Of a stretch of 64,000 bases of DNA, positions 36,719-47,559 are shown in pieces (within the stretch, counting starts at the first letter, position 1; every line of letters starts with the position of its first letter). The position numbers and the translations under genes were made by a program. This DNA is from Tragulus kanchil (Eukaryota > Chordata > Mammalia > Artiodactyla > Tragulidae): assembly GCA_022376925.1 (NCBI GenBank), contig JAIOJX010000025.1:95383608-95447607 (forward strand). Direction: 5' to 3'. The notes under the pieces were generated by a model. The model was not told where the DNA came from. It was given only the letters and a program-made list of their open reading frames with translations, and searched no databases.

Positions 36719-38909
36719 AGCAAATTTGGAAAACTCAGCGGTGGCCACAGGACTGGAAAATGTCAGTTTTCATTCCAACCCAAAAGAAAGGGCAATGCCA
36801 AAGAATGTTTAAAATATCACACAACTGCACTCATTTCACATACTAGCAATGTAATGGTCAAAATCCTTCAACCTAGGCCTCAACAGTACATGAACTGAAA
36901 ACTTTCAGATGTATAAGCTGACTTTAGAAAAGTCACAGGAACAAGAGATTAAATTGGGAACATCTCTTGGATCAAAGAAAAAGAATTCCAGAAAAACATC
37001 TACTTCTACTTCCTTGACTACACTAAAGCCTTTGACCACGTGGATCACAACAAACTGGTAAATTCTTAGAGATGGGAATAACAGATCACCTTACCTGTCT
37101 CTTGAGAAACCTATATGCAGGTCAAGATGCTGTACATTGTCACTGGGCTTATTTAACTTATATACAGAGTACAGCATGAGAAATGCTGGGCTGGATGAAG
37201 CTCAAGCTGGAATAAAGGGAGAAATATCAATAACTTCAGATATGCAGATGGCATCACCCTAATGGCAGAACATGAAAAGGAACTAAAGAGCCTCTTGAAG
37301 GTGAAAGAGGAAAGTGAAAAAGCTCGCTTAACACTCAACATTCACAAAACTAAGATCGTGGCAAATAGATAGGAAAAAATGAAAACAGTAACAGACTTTA
37401 TTTTCTTGGACTCCAAAATCACTGTAGATGATGACTACAACCATGAAACTAAAAGATGCCTGCTCCTTGGAAGAAAAGCTTTGATAAACCTAAACAGTAT
37501 ATTAAAAAGCAGAGACATCATTTTGCCAACAAAGGTCCGTATAATCTAAGCTATGGTATTTCCAGTAGTCATGTACGGATGTGAGAGCTGGACCACAAAG
37601 CAGCCTGAGTGTTGTAGAATTGATGCTTGTGAACTGTGGTGCTGGAGAAGACTCTTGAGGGTCCCCTGGATAGCAAGGAGAACAGTCCCGTCAATCCTAA
37701 AGGGAAACAAACTTGAATATTCACTAGAAGGACTTATGCTGAAGCTCCAATACTTTGGCTACCTGATGCACAGGGCTAACTCACTGGAAAAGCCCTGATG
37801 ATAAGCTGGGGAAAATGCAAAAAAAGCAAATTTGGAAAACTCAGCGGTGGCCACAGGACTGGAAAATGTCAGTTTTCATTCCAACCCAAAAGAAAGGGCA
37901 ATGCCAAAGAATGTTTAAAATATCACACAACTGCACTCATTTCACATACTAGCAATGTAATGGTCAAAATCCTTCAACCTAGGCCTCAACAGTACATGAA
38001 CTGAAAACTTTCAGATGTATAAGCTGACTTTAGAAAAGTCACAGGAACAAGAGATTAAATTGGGAACATCTCTTGGATCAAAGAAAAAGAATTCCAGAAA
38101 AACATCTACTTCTACTTCCTTGACTACACTAAAGCCTTTGACCACGTGGATCACAACAAACTGGTAAATTCTTAGAGATGGGAATAACAGATCACCTTAC
38201 CTGTCTCTTGAGAAACCTATATGCAGGTCAAGATGCTGTACATTGTCACTGGGCTTATTTAACTTATATACAGAGTACAGCATGAGAAATGCTGGGCTGG
38301 ATGAAGCTCAAGCTGGAATAAAGGGAGAAATATCAATAACTTCAGATATGCAGATGGCATCACCCTAATGGCAGAACATGAAAAGGAACTAAAGAGCCTC
38401 TTGAAGGTGAAAGAGGAAAGTGAAAAAGCTCGCTTAACACTCAACATTCACAAAACTAAGATCGTGGCAAATAGATAGGAAAAAATGAAAACAGTAACAG
38501 ACTTTATTTTCTTGGACTCCAAAATCACTGTAGATGATGACTACAACCATGAAACTAAAAGATGCCTGCTCCTTGGAAGAAAAGCTTTGATAAACCTAAA
38601 CAGTATATTAAAAAGCAGAGACATCATTTTGCCAACAAAGGTCCGTATAATCTAAGCTATGGTATTTCCAGTAGTCATGTACGGATGTGAGAGCTGGACC
38701 ACAAAGCAGCCTGAGTGTTGTAGAATTGATGCTTGTGAACTGTGGTGCTGGAGAAGACTCTTGAGGGTCCCCTGGATAGCAAGGAGAACAGTCCCGTCAA
38801 TCCTAAAGGGAAACAAACTTGAATATTCACTAGAAGGACTTATGCTGAAGCTCCAATACTTTGGCTACCTGATGCACAGGGCTAACTCACTGGAAAAGCC
38901 CCTGATGAT
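36719..38909 (+). repeat. Direct duplication pair 13 (36719-37803 / 37825-38909)
   Basis: Offset 1106. The end of copy 1 loses a C ('gaaaagcccctgatg' became 'gaaaagccctgatg') and then runs into about 20 unmatched bases before copy 2 starts at 'gcaaatttggaaaac'. Confidence 0.96.
37553..37798 (+). pseudogene. BovB ORF2 C-terminal fragment
   Basis: Open stretch with the BovB signature YGCESWTTKQPE, then RIDACELWCWRRLLRVPW, typical of the region after the RT. It appears three times (37553, 38659, 39800) because pairs 13 and 14 overlap. The last version of the BovB end (38659-38979) reaches the natural tail. The frame is disrupted upstream, so no enzyme is made. Confidence 0.88.
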
Positions 38910-40911
38910 GGGAAAGACTGAGGGCAGGCAGACAAGGGGGCAAGAAAGGATGAGATGCTTGGATAGCATGATCAACTGAATGGATATGAATTTGACCAAA
39001 CTGTGGGAGACAGTGAAGGACAGAGAAGACTGTTGTGCTGCAGTTCATGGGGTTGCAAAGAATCGGACATGACTGAGAGACTGAACAAGAACAATGTAGA
39101 GCATGGTTACTTATCTACTGCCAAATTGGCAGTATAATTTTGACTAAGAAATTATACCATTCTTCGGTTCTCAGTGGAAAAAGTTAATTTTTTAACTTTA
39201 CGATACAGGTTGATAACTAGACAAATTATGCTGATCATTTTGCAATGTATACAAATGTTGAATAATGTTGTATTCCTATAATTAACATGATTTTCTGTCG
39301 ATTAAACTTCAATTAAAAATGGTGATGCTGCACCATTTAATATAAACTCCCTTCTGTTACATAATTACAGAGGAAAGTCAAAAGTTCAAAGATCAGATCT
39401 GCAGGAAACAAAATAAAAACTACAACACATTGGAGAGCTGGGAAAATATGTTAGAATTGGAAACCCAGAGCTCACCTCCTCTCACAGGCCAACCAAAAGA
39501 AAACTATTTGCTGAATGATCAGCAATGAGAAACACCTAGAATTTATCAGACAATGCCTTCGACAACTAAAGTTATAAAGAAGAATTGATGAGATATGTGG
39601 CAGGATGACGTGATATAAGTCAGGTCCCATACCCCCCAGATCAACAGCTCCCAGGTGGGGAAGTAATTACAATTGCAGAGTTCTCTCAATGGAGAGAGAG
39701 GTCCAAGCCCCACATTAGGCTCCCCAACCTGAGGATCCTGCGCTGAGAGAACAAGCCCTCAGAGAACTTGGCTATGAAGGCCAAATAAGACAATTAGGAA
39801 TGTACGGATGTGAGAGCTGGACCACAAAGCAGCCTGAGTGTTGTAGAATTGATGCTTGTGAACTGTGGTGCTGGAGAAGACTCTTGAGGGTCCCCTGGAT
39901 AGCAAGGAGAACAGTCCCGTCAATCCTAAAGGGAAACAAACTTGAATATTCACTAGAAGGACTTATGCTGAAGCTCCAATACTTTGGCTACCTGATGCAC
40001 AGGGCTAACTCACTGGAAAAGCCCCTGATGATGGGAAAGACTGAGGGCAGGCAGACAAGGGGGCAAGAAAGGATGAGATGCTTGGATAGCATGATCAACT
40101 GAATGGATATGAATTTGACCAAACTGTGGGAGACAGTGAAGGACAGAGAAGACTGTTGTGCTGCAGTTCATGGGGTTGCAAAGAATCGGACATGACTGAG
40201 AGACTGAACAAGAACAATGTAGAGCATGGTTACTTATCTACTGCCAAATTGGCAGTATAATTTTGACTAAGAAATTATACCATTCTTCGGTTCTCAGTGG
40301 AAAAAGTTAATTTTTTAACTTTACGATACAGGTTGATAACTAGACAAATTATGCTGATCATTTTGCAATGTATACAAATGTTGAATAATGTTGTATTCCT
40401 ATAATTAACATGATTTTCTGTCGATTAAACTTCAATTAAAAATGGTGATGCTGCACCATTTAATATAAACTCCCTTCTGTTACATAATTACAGAGGAAAG
40501 TCAAAAGTTCAAAGATCAGATCTGCAGGAAACAAAATAAAAACTACAACACATTGGAGAGCTGGGAAAATATGTTAGAATTGGAAACCCAGAGCTCACCT
40601 CCTCTCACGGGCCCAAACCCAAAAAGAAAACTATTTGCTGAATGATCAGCAATGAGAAACACCTAGAATTTATCAGACAATGCCTTCGACAACTAAAGTT
40701 ATAAAGAAGAATTGATGAGATATGTGGCAGGATGACGTGATATAAGTCAGGTCCCATACCCCCCAGATCAACAGCTCCCAGGTGGGGAAGTAATTACAAT
40801 TGCAGAGTTCTCTCAATGGAGAGAGAGGTCCAAGCCCCACATTAGGCTCCCCAACCTGAGGATCCTGCGCTGAGAGAACAAGCCCTCAGAGAACTTGGCT
40901 ATGAAGGCCAG
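38677..40911 (+). repeat. Direct duplication pair 14 (38677-39784 / 39800-40911)
   Basis: Offset 1123 from 'atgtacggatgtgagagctgg'. Its left end lies inside pair 13, so the BovB end is present three times. Copy 1 ends after 'ggctatgaaggcca'; about 15 unmatched bases precede copy 2. Confidence 0.95.
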
Positions 40912-41340
40912 TAAGACTTAATTCCAGGAGTCCCAGAAGGTTGAGGAAATAGAGACTTCACTCGTAATAGGCAAACACAAAAATGTTACATACTGGTACC
41001 CAAGAGGAGAGGTAGGAAGGGGATGAAAGCTACCTGTTGACTTGGAGCATTTCCTGGAAAGGCAGGAGGGAACTGCATCTCCAGGGCACAAAGACACTGG
41101 TGGTAGGCCATGTTGGAAGCTCTTTCTACCATGTGGAACCAGTGATGGCAAATGCTATTTTGGAGTCCTCTTTCCAATACTCCAATAGATCCAATACTCA
41201 GCCCTGCCCAGGCCGAACAGGCTATAGGTGCCAGTGCTGGGACACTTCTGGACAAACAACTAACACATGGATACAACCTCATCCACTGACGGAAAGACTG
41301 CCTTGAGACTCTGAGCTCACAACCTCAGGACAACCCAAGT
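39370..41340 (+). mobile_element. Probable L1 5' UTR, old, plus strand
   Basis: Words in the order of a mammalian L1 5' UTR: 'gaaacacctagaatttatcagacaatgcc', 'agatcaacagctcccagg', 'gaggatcctgcgctgagag', 'ctgttgacttggagcatttcctgg', 'ggctataggtgccagtgctgggac'. ORF1 does not follow. At 41340 it meets an L1 3'-end phrase and a microsatellite, so it is a rearranged remnant. Its first third is doubled by pair 14. Confidence 0.55.
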
Positions 41341-41384
41341 GACCATCAGTCCATTAATAAAGGGAAGTGATGTATTTCAGAATA

Positions 41385-41480
41385 CATACACACACATACC
41401 ACGTATGTATATGTGTGTGTGTGTTTGTATATATGTATATATGTGTATATATATATATATGCATATACACACATACAGAC
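41385..41480. repeat. CA/TG and TA microsatellite cluster
   Basis: (AC)n, (GT)n, (TATG)n and (TA)n stretches in one short tract, following L1 3'-end phrases ('gaccatcagtccattaata'). Confidence 0.9.
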
Positions 41481-41639
41481 ATATGTTAATATAGCAGAAT
41501 CTATAAACAGAAAATGCTTCCTTTTCAAGTGGGGAACGTGGAAATTTCTCCAGGATAGATTACATAAGCAGCTTCAAAACAACCTTCAGTAAATTTAAGA
41601 AAATGGAAATCATATCAAGTATTTTGTCCATATAATACC

Positions 41640-42430
41640 ATGCGACTACAAATTGACTACTCGAATATAATTGCAAAAAAATTACAAGAGGCTAAATAAT
41701 CCACTGATCGCTGAAGAAATCAGAGCAAATAAATACCTAGAGACAAATGAAAATGAAAACAACAATCCAAATCTATGGGACAAAGCAAAATCTGTTCTAA
41801 AAGGGAAGTTTACAGTGATACAAGCTTACTCCAAGAAACCAGAAACATCTCCAATGTACAAACTAACCTTATACTCAAAGGAGCAAGAAAGGAGTGCAGG
41901 TGGGGAGGGGTCAGGGATATACCTATGACTGATTTGGGATTATCTATAGCTGTAGAAAGAACAAAACTCAAAGTTAGTAAAATTTTTGAAAATCAAAAGG
42001 ATTAGAGCAAAAGTAGAGTCTACAAATCAATAGAAAAGATTAATGAAACTAAGAGCTAGTTCTTTGAAAAGTTAAACAAAATGTAGCTAAACTCACCAAG
42101 AAGAAAAATAGAATGGCCTCCAATCAATAAATCAGATAAGAAAGAGAGTAAGGACAGCTGACACCACAGAAATACCAACGTGCATGAGATTACTATAAAC
42201 AATATATGTTAATGAATGGACAACCTAGAGGAAATGGACCAACTCCTAGAAATGTAACATCACCCAAGACTGAACAAGGAAGAAATATTATCAAATGAAT
42301 TACCAGTAATAAATTGAATCAATTATTTAAAAATAAAAACTTCCAACAAATGAAATTCCAGAAGCAGATGGCTTCACAAGTGAATTCTACCAATTTAGAG
42401 AAGAGTTCACACCTATTCTTATAAAACCTT
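41640..42430 (+). mobile_element. Old L1 ORF2 middle segment, plus strand
   Basis: Encodes L1 ORF2 text after the endonuclease domain, such as the frame with ETNENENNNPNLWDKAK. It continues through 'gagctagttctttgaaaag' and 'ggcttcacaagtgaattctacc' (the upstream RT boundary). A short L1 3'-UTR piece interrupts it at 41897-41970. Confidence 0.82.
41897..41970 (+). mobile_element. Tiny L1 3'-UTR insertion
   Basis: About 75 bases ('ggtggggaggggtcagggatatacc' to 'aacaaaactc') match the 3' UTR of the young L1 (compare 33165-33240). They sit between two halves of older ORF2 text. No clear target-site duplication seen. Confidence 0.65.
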
Positions 42431-42575
42431 GCAACCTGGAGGGGTGGGATGGGGAGGGAGATGGGGGAGGCTCAGGGTGGGGACATATGCACATCTATGG
42501 CAGATTTGGGTTGATGTGTGGCAGTAAACAACAAACCCCTGTGAAAATAATAAATAAAATTTGTATGGAATAAAA
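42431..42575 (+). mobile_element. Short L1 3'-UTR insertion
   Basis: 'ctggaggggtgggatggggagg' through 'gtggcagtaaacaacaaacccctg' to 'aataaataaaat' is L1 3' UTR, without its ORF2. It abuts older L1 ORF2 at 42430. Confidence 0.7.
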
Positions 42576-44429
42576 AACATATTAGAAGTATTATAGACAC
42601 TATAAGTCAGCCTTTGAGCCAATAGGACAGCCATAGAAGATACCTGTTTTGTAACAGATCAGTATCTGGTAAATGACTTTTTCTTCTCTTAAATACCATC
42701 GTTGCAAGATTCACTGTTGCATTAATAAGAATAATAAAATTCTACATTGAATGTAAATAAAACTATTCAAAATCATTGCAGACTCAGGAATTATGGGGTT
42801 GGGGGAAAAGGGTGCAGGATCATGAGAAAACTCAGGATACTTGATAGCTGTGACGGAACACTTGAGGCCATTGACATAACAAGATACTAGAAGTGGGCTG
42901 AAGTCCCTGGGATGAGAGGAAGATTAAGGACAAGGAAGGAGGAGGATGTGAAGGATCCAAGGCTTGGGAGTAGTAGAAGGGCAGCAGGCTTGACTGAGAG
43001 CTCTGGAATCCTTGGCTAGAGGTGCCATGGAGATGGAGGTCTAAAATGCATAGGGCGGAAGGGGGAGAGCCATCAAGAAGCATAGAAGGACAAGAATTAG
43101 TTCTGGAGAGATCCAGAGGTCACAGGAGAAGAGATGCCCAGGTGACAAAGAGTAGAAGAGAATGTTGGAGCTAAGGGACAGAAGTGGGGTGATGGCAGTG
43201 GCAGTGGGTTGAGGGTCACTGACTTTACCTCCTACTCACTAATTCTATGACTTGCATTCAAATCATAGCCCATTGTGAATAGTTTCTGATTTGAGACCTT
43301 GAGTTAATAACATTCCTTACAGAAAAATACTTGTGATAATGCCTTCAACTGAATACACTATAAAGGATTAGAAAAACAAATGAGTAAGCCATGACCCAAT
43401 ATTTCTTCTCTCCTTTAGGACATCGGATGCCAGGTGTGACCAGGGAAGGTTCACATGGAAACCACCAGAATGAAATGGATTTTGCCTAGTATCCAAATGG
43501 TCCTGGAAGTGGATTCTTCCAAGGAAGCTGCAGATAAGAACCTACGTCTCATGAAACTCTTTTATGACCTTGTAAGATCCTAAACTAAAAGCCCAGCCAA
43601 GACCACTGGAGTCTTAACTAATGAACTGTAGTATGTTTTTTAAATTGCTAGATTTGGAGTGGGGCCCATGACTCTGACTTTTAGTCAGGTTTTTTTCTTC
43701 AGGCCAATGCTGATTTCCCCAGACATGTTTTTAGCAGCACTGGAGAAAGCAGGCACACACCCCCTCAGCCCCTTACACCGACCACCTTATCTCAATACAA
43801 CCACTGTTGGATCCACTAAAGACCATCATCGTGGTCCTGAAGGATTCCATGTTTGTCTGCCACTTTAAAGTTCACAGAATGCTTACTTAGATGCTATAAC
43901 ATCTAAGTAAGTTTCTTTGGAAAACAACATATGTGTAGTCTTTAATGCAATGACTACTGAGCACCTACTGTGTGCTTACAAGTAGGTTACCATGCACTGT
44001 TCTGGGAACCTCACAGCTGTTACTGAAGTTACCCTCCCAGTCACAAAGCCCTGGTAGTTTAATAACCAAGAGGATGTAGGTACTGGGACTTGCCTTTCTT
44101 TCTCTTCTTCTGTCTCCCTCTAATTAATGTAAAAGAAATGTTTGTATACAGTAAGAACTAACTGTAGATATGTGGAGGAATACAGAAAGCATGGGTATCT
44201 TAGAAGTTCAGATAATTTCAGAGAGTTTTCAGCATTCTATGTATGTCTTTCCTGAGATCGTAGATCAAGTTTTAAGTTTATAAGCAAAAACTAATAAGTC
44301 TTCCTAACTTGATGAATTTTTCATACTCGCAGCAGCAGTACATAGAACATTTAATTCTCCCCCATTCTCACTAAAACTTAGTATTACCAATTTTTGGTTT
44401 ATTTTATTGTTTTAATTTATGCAGCAAGA
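42576..44429. other. Low-repeat sequence, nothing recognised
   Basis: The longest stretch without a repeat that I recognise. Purine-rich on the plus strand at 42790-43200. A pyrimidine tract with AG ('tttctctcctttag', 43407-43420) resembles a splice acceptor, but I see no conserved open frame after it. The longest frame is 83 residues and has no family features. Confidence 0.5.
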
Positions 44430-44830
44430 AACTTAAGGTGGCACCTCGCTATTTCCCTGATGGATAGCATAAAGTATGAATATTATTGAGCCTTCAAAAT
44501 AGGACATTTTTCTATGTGGGATAATAGAAATGAACCTGAAGTACGTCATGCTAAGTGTAATAAGCCATCACAGAAAGGAAAATACTATATTAGTTCAATT
44601 ACATGTGGAATCTACTAAAGTCCAGCTCATAAAACAGAGCAGGATATTGTTTGTTGGAACTGGCTGTGTGGACAATAGATGTTAGTCAAATGGTACAAAA
44701 ATTCAGTTATATAGGATGAATGAATTCTGGAAATCTAAGTACAGCCTGGTTAAACAGTTAATTGTAGGGCATATTATACTTGAGAACTACTAAGGGAGTG
44801 TATTCAAAGTGTTCTCACCAGAAAAAAAAA
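44430..44830 (+). mobile_element. Old L1M-type 3' UTR, plus strand
   Basis: 'gaatattattgagccttcaaaatagg', 'catgctaagtgtaataagcc', and 'actatattagttcaattacatgtgg' follow the order of an ancient mammalian L1 3' UTR. Diverged and AT-rich. Confidence 0.65.
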
Positions 44831-45099
44831 TGCAGATAAGTCAGATGACTGATATGTTAATTAGCTTGAATGTGGTTATCATTTCACCACATCTTTATTC
44901 ACATTTTTGAACCTGAACAAACACTGGAAATGCGGAAATGGAATGCAGGTTACTGGACGGGATGACTCATGAACTGCAGGACTTAATGAGACTCCAAAAC
45001 ATATGGGTCTTTGCTCTCACACCTCTGCTTTTGAGTTTTAGCCAAATGTGAGCATATGCCACTGAGGAGCAGCCAACCAAGCACCTGTGCAGGGAGGGA

Positions 45100-45185
45100 A
45101 TGGCTCAGGGCGGGGCCAGGCCTACCCAGAGTCCTCTGAGGGTGTGGGGCTGGGTGGGGCTGGGCGGGGCTGGGAAGGAGCCGTC
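45100..45185 (+). promoter_or_regulatory. GC-box cluster and G-quadruplex-prone tract
   Basis: 'gggcggggcc' (45108-45117) and a run of six G-tracts separated by one or two bases (45146-45174) contain Sp1-like GC boxes and fit a G-quadruplex pattern. It is isolated in AT-rich DNA, with no TATA box or open frame of note nearby. It could be a CpG-poor promoter remnant. Confidence 0.4.
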
Positions 45186-45355
45186 CCTCTGCACTGCTCT
45201 CCAGGTCTCTGAGGTACTTGCCTCACTGTCTCTCGTTAGCCTACCCAGCAGTTCCTATTATTTTAACTCAGTGACTTCCCTGCCTATTTTATAAATTAAA
45301 ATAAAAAGTACTATAACATAAATATGATTTTCTGGGACCATGATACTAGAAACTG

Positions 45356-47559
45356 TTTTATTCTTAATTTAGAAACTCAGTCGCTGTCATCCATATCCTC
45401 ATGGCCATTCCTGTCACTTGTAACCCTTCACAGGGTGACACCAGGACTCACACACAACGCAGAAATGGAACTGGCCCACATACATCCCAAGTCCCTACAA
45501 AGCACTCCTTAACAGACCCGCCACCCTCAATTCAAACATTTAAATATTTGTAATATCCTCGGGTCAGGCCTTGTGAAGAGTTCAGGTAACATCAGCCATA
45601 TTCACAGATAGCTTCTCACATATGCTAGAGAACGTGTATTTCCTTAGAGTGGCCATATGACAGAATTCTGGCCAGTGATGTGGAGAGGGAAGGACAAGGG
45701 AGGAAAGTGTTCCCCAAATCCAAAAGGAGGGGCTTCAAAGAAAAGCCTCTGTGTCCTGTCAGATTCACACATCCTCCTTCTTGCTGCATGGAACATGGTT
45801 TGATGCTTGACAATGGGATGATCATACTGAAATTATGAGAGACCAAAAAAATGTGCAAAATGCCTGGATGTAGAAAATGCCAGAGAAAAGAATGAAAAAA
45901 TAAAAAAGCACCATGTAAGTTTTCACAGCCATTTTATCAGCCTGAGCATCTACCTATTCCCTGTGCACACAGCAACAAACTCTTCTTTTCTATAGGTATG
46001 CATTAGTCCATTCTTAGTCCAGCCAAAAACAAACTACCAACTATAGAAAATAACATTATATTTAATTTATACCAATGTTAAAGTGTGGCACTCAATATGT
46101 CAGCAAATTTGGAAAACTCAGCAGTGGCAACGGGCCTGGAAAAGGTCAGTTTTCATTCTAATCCCAAAGAAGGGCAATACCAAACAGTGTACAAAGTACT
46201 GCACAATTGTGCTCATTTCACATGGTGGTATGGTTGTGTTCAAAGTCCTTCAAGTTAGGCTTCAGCAGTATATGAACTGAGAACTTTCAGATGTACAAGC
46301 AGGGTTTAGAAAAGGCAAAGGGGCCAGAAATCAAATTGCCAATATCCATTGGATCATAGGAAAAGCAAAAGAATACCAGAAAAACATCTACTTCAACTTC
46401 CTTTCCTACACTAAAGCCTTTGACTGTGTGGATCACAACAAACTGTGGAAAATTCTGAAAGAAAAGGGAAATTTTATTCTTAATTTAAAACTCAACATTC
46501 CTAGATCCACTTGTAACCCTTCACAGGTGACACCAGGACTCACACAACCAGAAATGGAACTGGCCCACATACATCCCAAGTCCCTACAAAGCACTCCTTA
46601 ACAGACCCGCCACCCTCAATTCAAACATTTAAATATTTGTAATATCCTCGGGTCAGGCCTTGTGAAGAGTTCAGGTAACATCAGCCATATTCACAGATAG
46701 CTTCTCACATATGCTAGAGAACGTGTATTTCCTTAGAGTGGCCATATGACAGAATTCTGGCCAGTGATGTGGAGAGGGAAGGACAAGGGAGGAAAGTGTT
46801 CCCCAAATCCAAAAGGAGGGGCTTCAAAGAAAAGCCTCTGTGTCCTGTCAGATTCACACATCCTCCTTCTTGCTGCATGGAACATGGTTTGATGCTTGAC
46901 AATGGGATGATCATACTGAAATTATGAGAGACCAAAAAAATGTGCAAAATGCCTGGATGTAGAAAATGCCAGAGAAAAGAATGAAAAAATAAAAAAGCAC
47001 CATGTAAGTTTTCACAGCCATTTTATCAGCCTGAGCATCTACCTATTCCCTGTGCACACAGCAACAAACTCTTCTTTTCTATAGGTATGCATTAGTCCAT
47101 TCTTAGTCCAGCCAAAAACAAACTACCAACTATAGAAAATAACATTATATTTAATTTATACCAATGTTAAAGTGTGGCACTCAATATGTCAGCAAATTTG
47201 GAAAACTCAGCAGTGGCAACGGGCCTGGAAAAGGTCAGTTTTCATTCTAATCCCAAAGAAGGGCAATACCAAACAGTGTACAAAGTACTGCACAATTGTG
47301 CTCATTTCACATGGTGGTATGGTTGTGTTCAAAGTCCTTCAAGTTAGGCTTCAGCAGTATATGAACTGAGAACTTTCAGATGTACAAGCAGGGTTTAGAA
47401 AAGGCAAAGGGGCCAGAAATCAAATTGCCAATATCCATTGGATCATAGGAAAAGCAAAAGAATACCAGAAAAACATCTACTTCAACTTCCTTTCCTACAC
47501 TAAAGCCTTTGACTGTGTGGATCACAACAAACTGTGGAAAATTCTGAAAGAAAAGGGAA
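45356..47559 (+). repeat. Direct duplication pair 15 (45356-46471 / 46472-47559)
   Basis: Offset 1089. The first 80 bases of copy 2 have lost blocks relative to 45360-45440 ('aaactcagtcgctgtcatccat...' is reduced to 'aaactcaacattcc'). After that the copies are identical. Confidence 0.96.

Larger units (their letters stand above)
36467..39092 (+). mobile_element. BovB (RTE) retrotransposon, decayed, plus strand
   Basis: BovB ORF2 from upstream of the RT ('cctaacagaagcagaagag') to the 3' end ('gaatcggacatgactgagag'). It is about 1.1 kb longer than real because of direct duplication pair 13. BovB is abundant in ruminants and was horizontally acquired (known). The RT active-site codons at 37241-37252 and 38347-38358 read Tyr-Ala-Asp-Gly instead of Tyr-Ala-Asp-Asp. 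Several stops and shifts. Confidence 0.92.

Noticed and set aside
41346..41528. 60-residue Tyr/Ile/His-rich open frame that might pass for a membrane peptide
   Set aside because: It is the translation of a CA/TA microsatellite.
43407..43620. Possible exon after a pyrimidine-rich AG acceptor
   Set aside because: No long conserved frame, no convincing donor and no recognisable protein. One acceptor-like tract is expected by chance.
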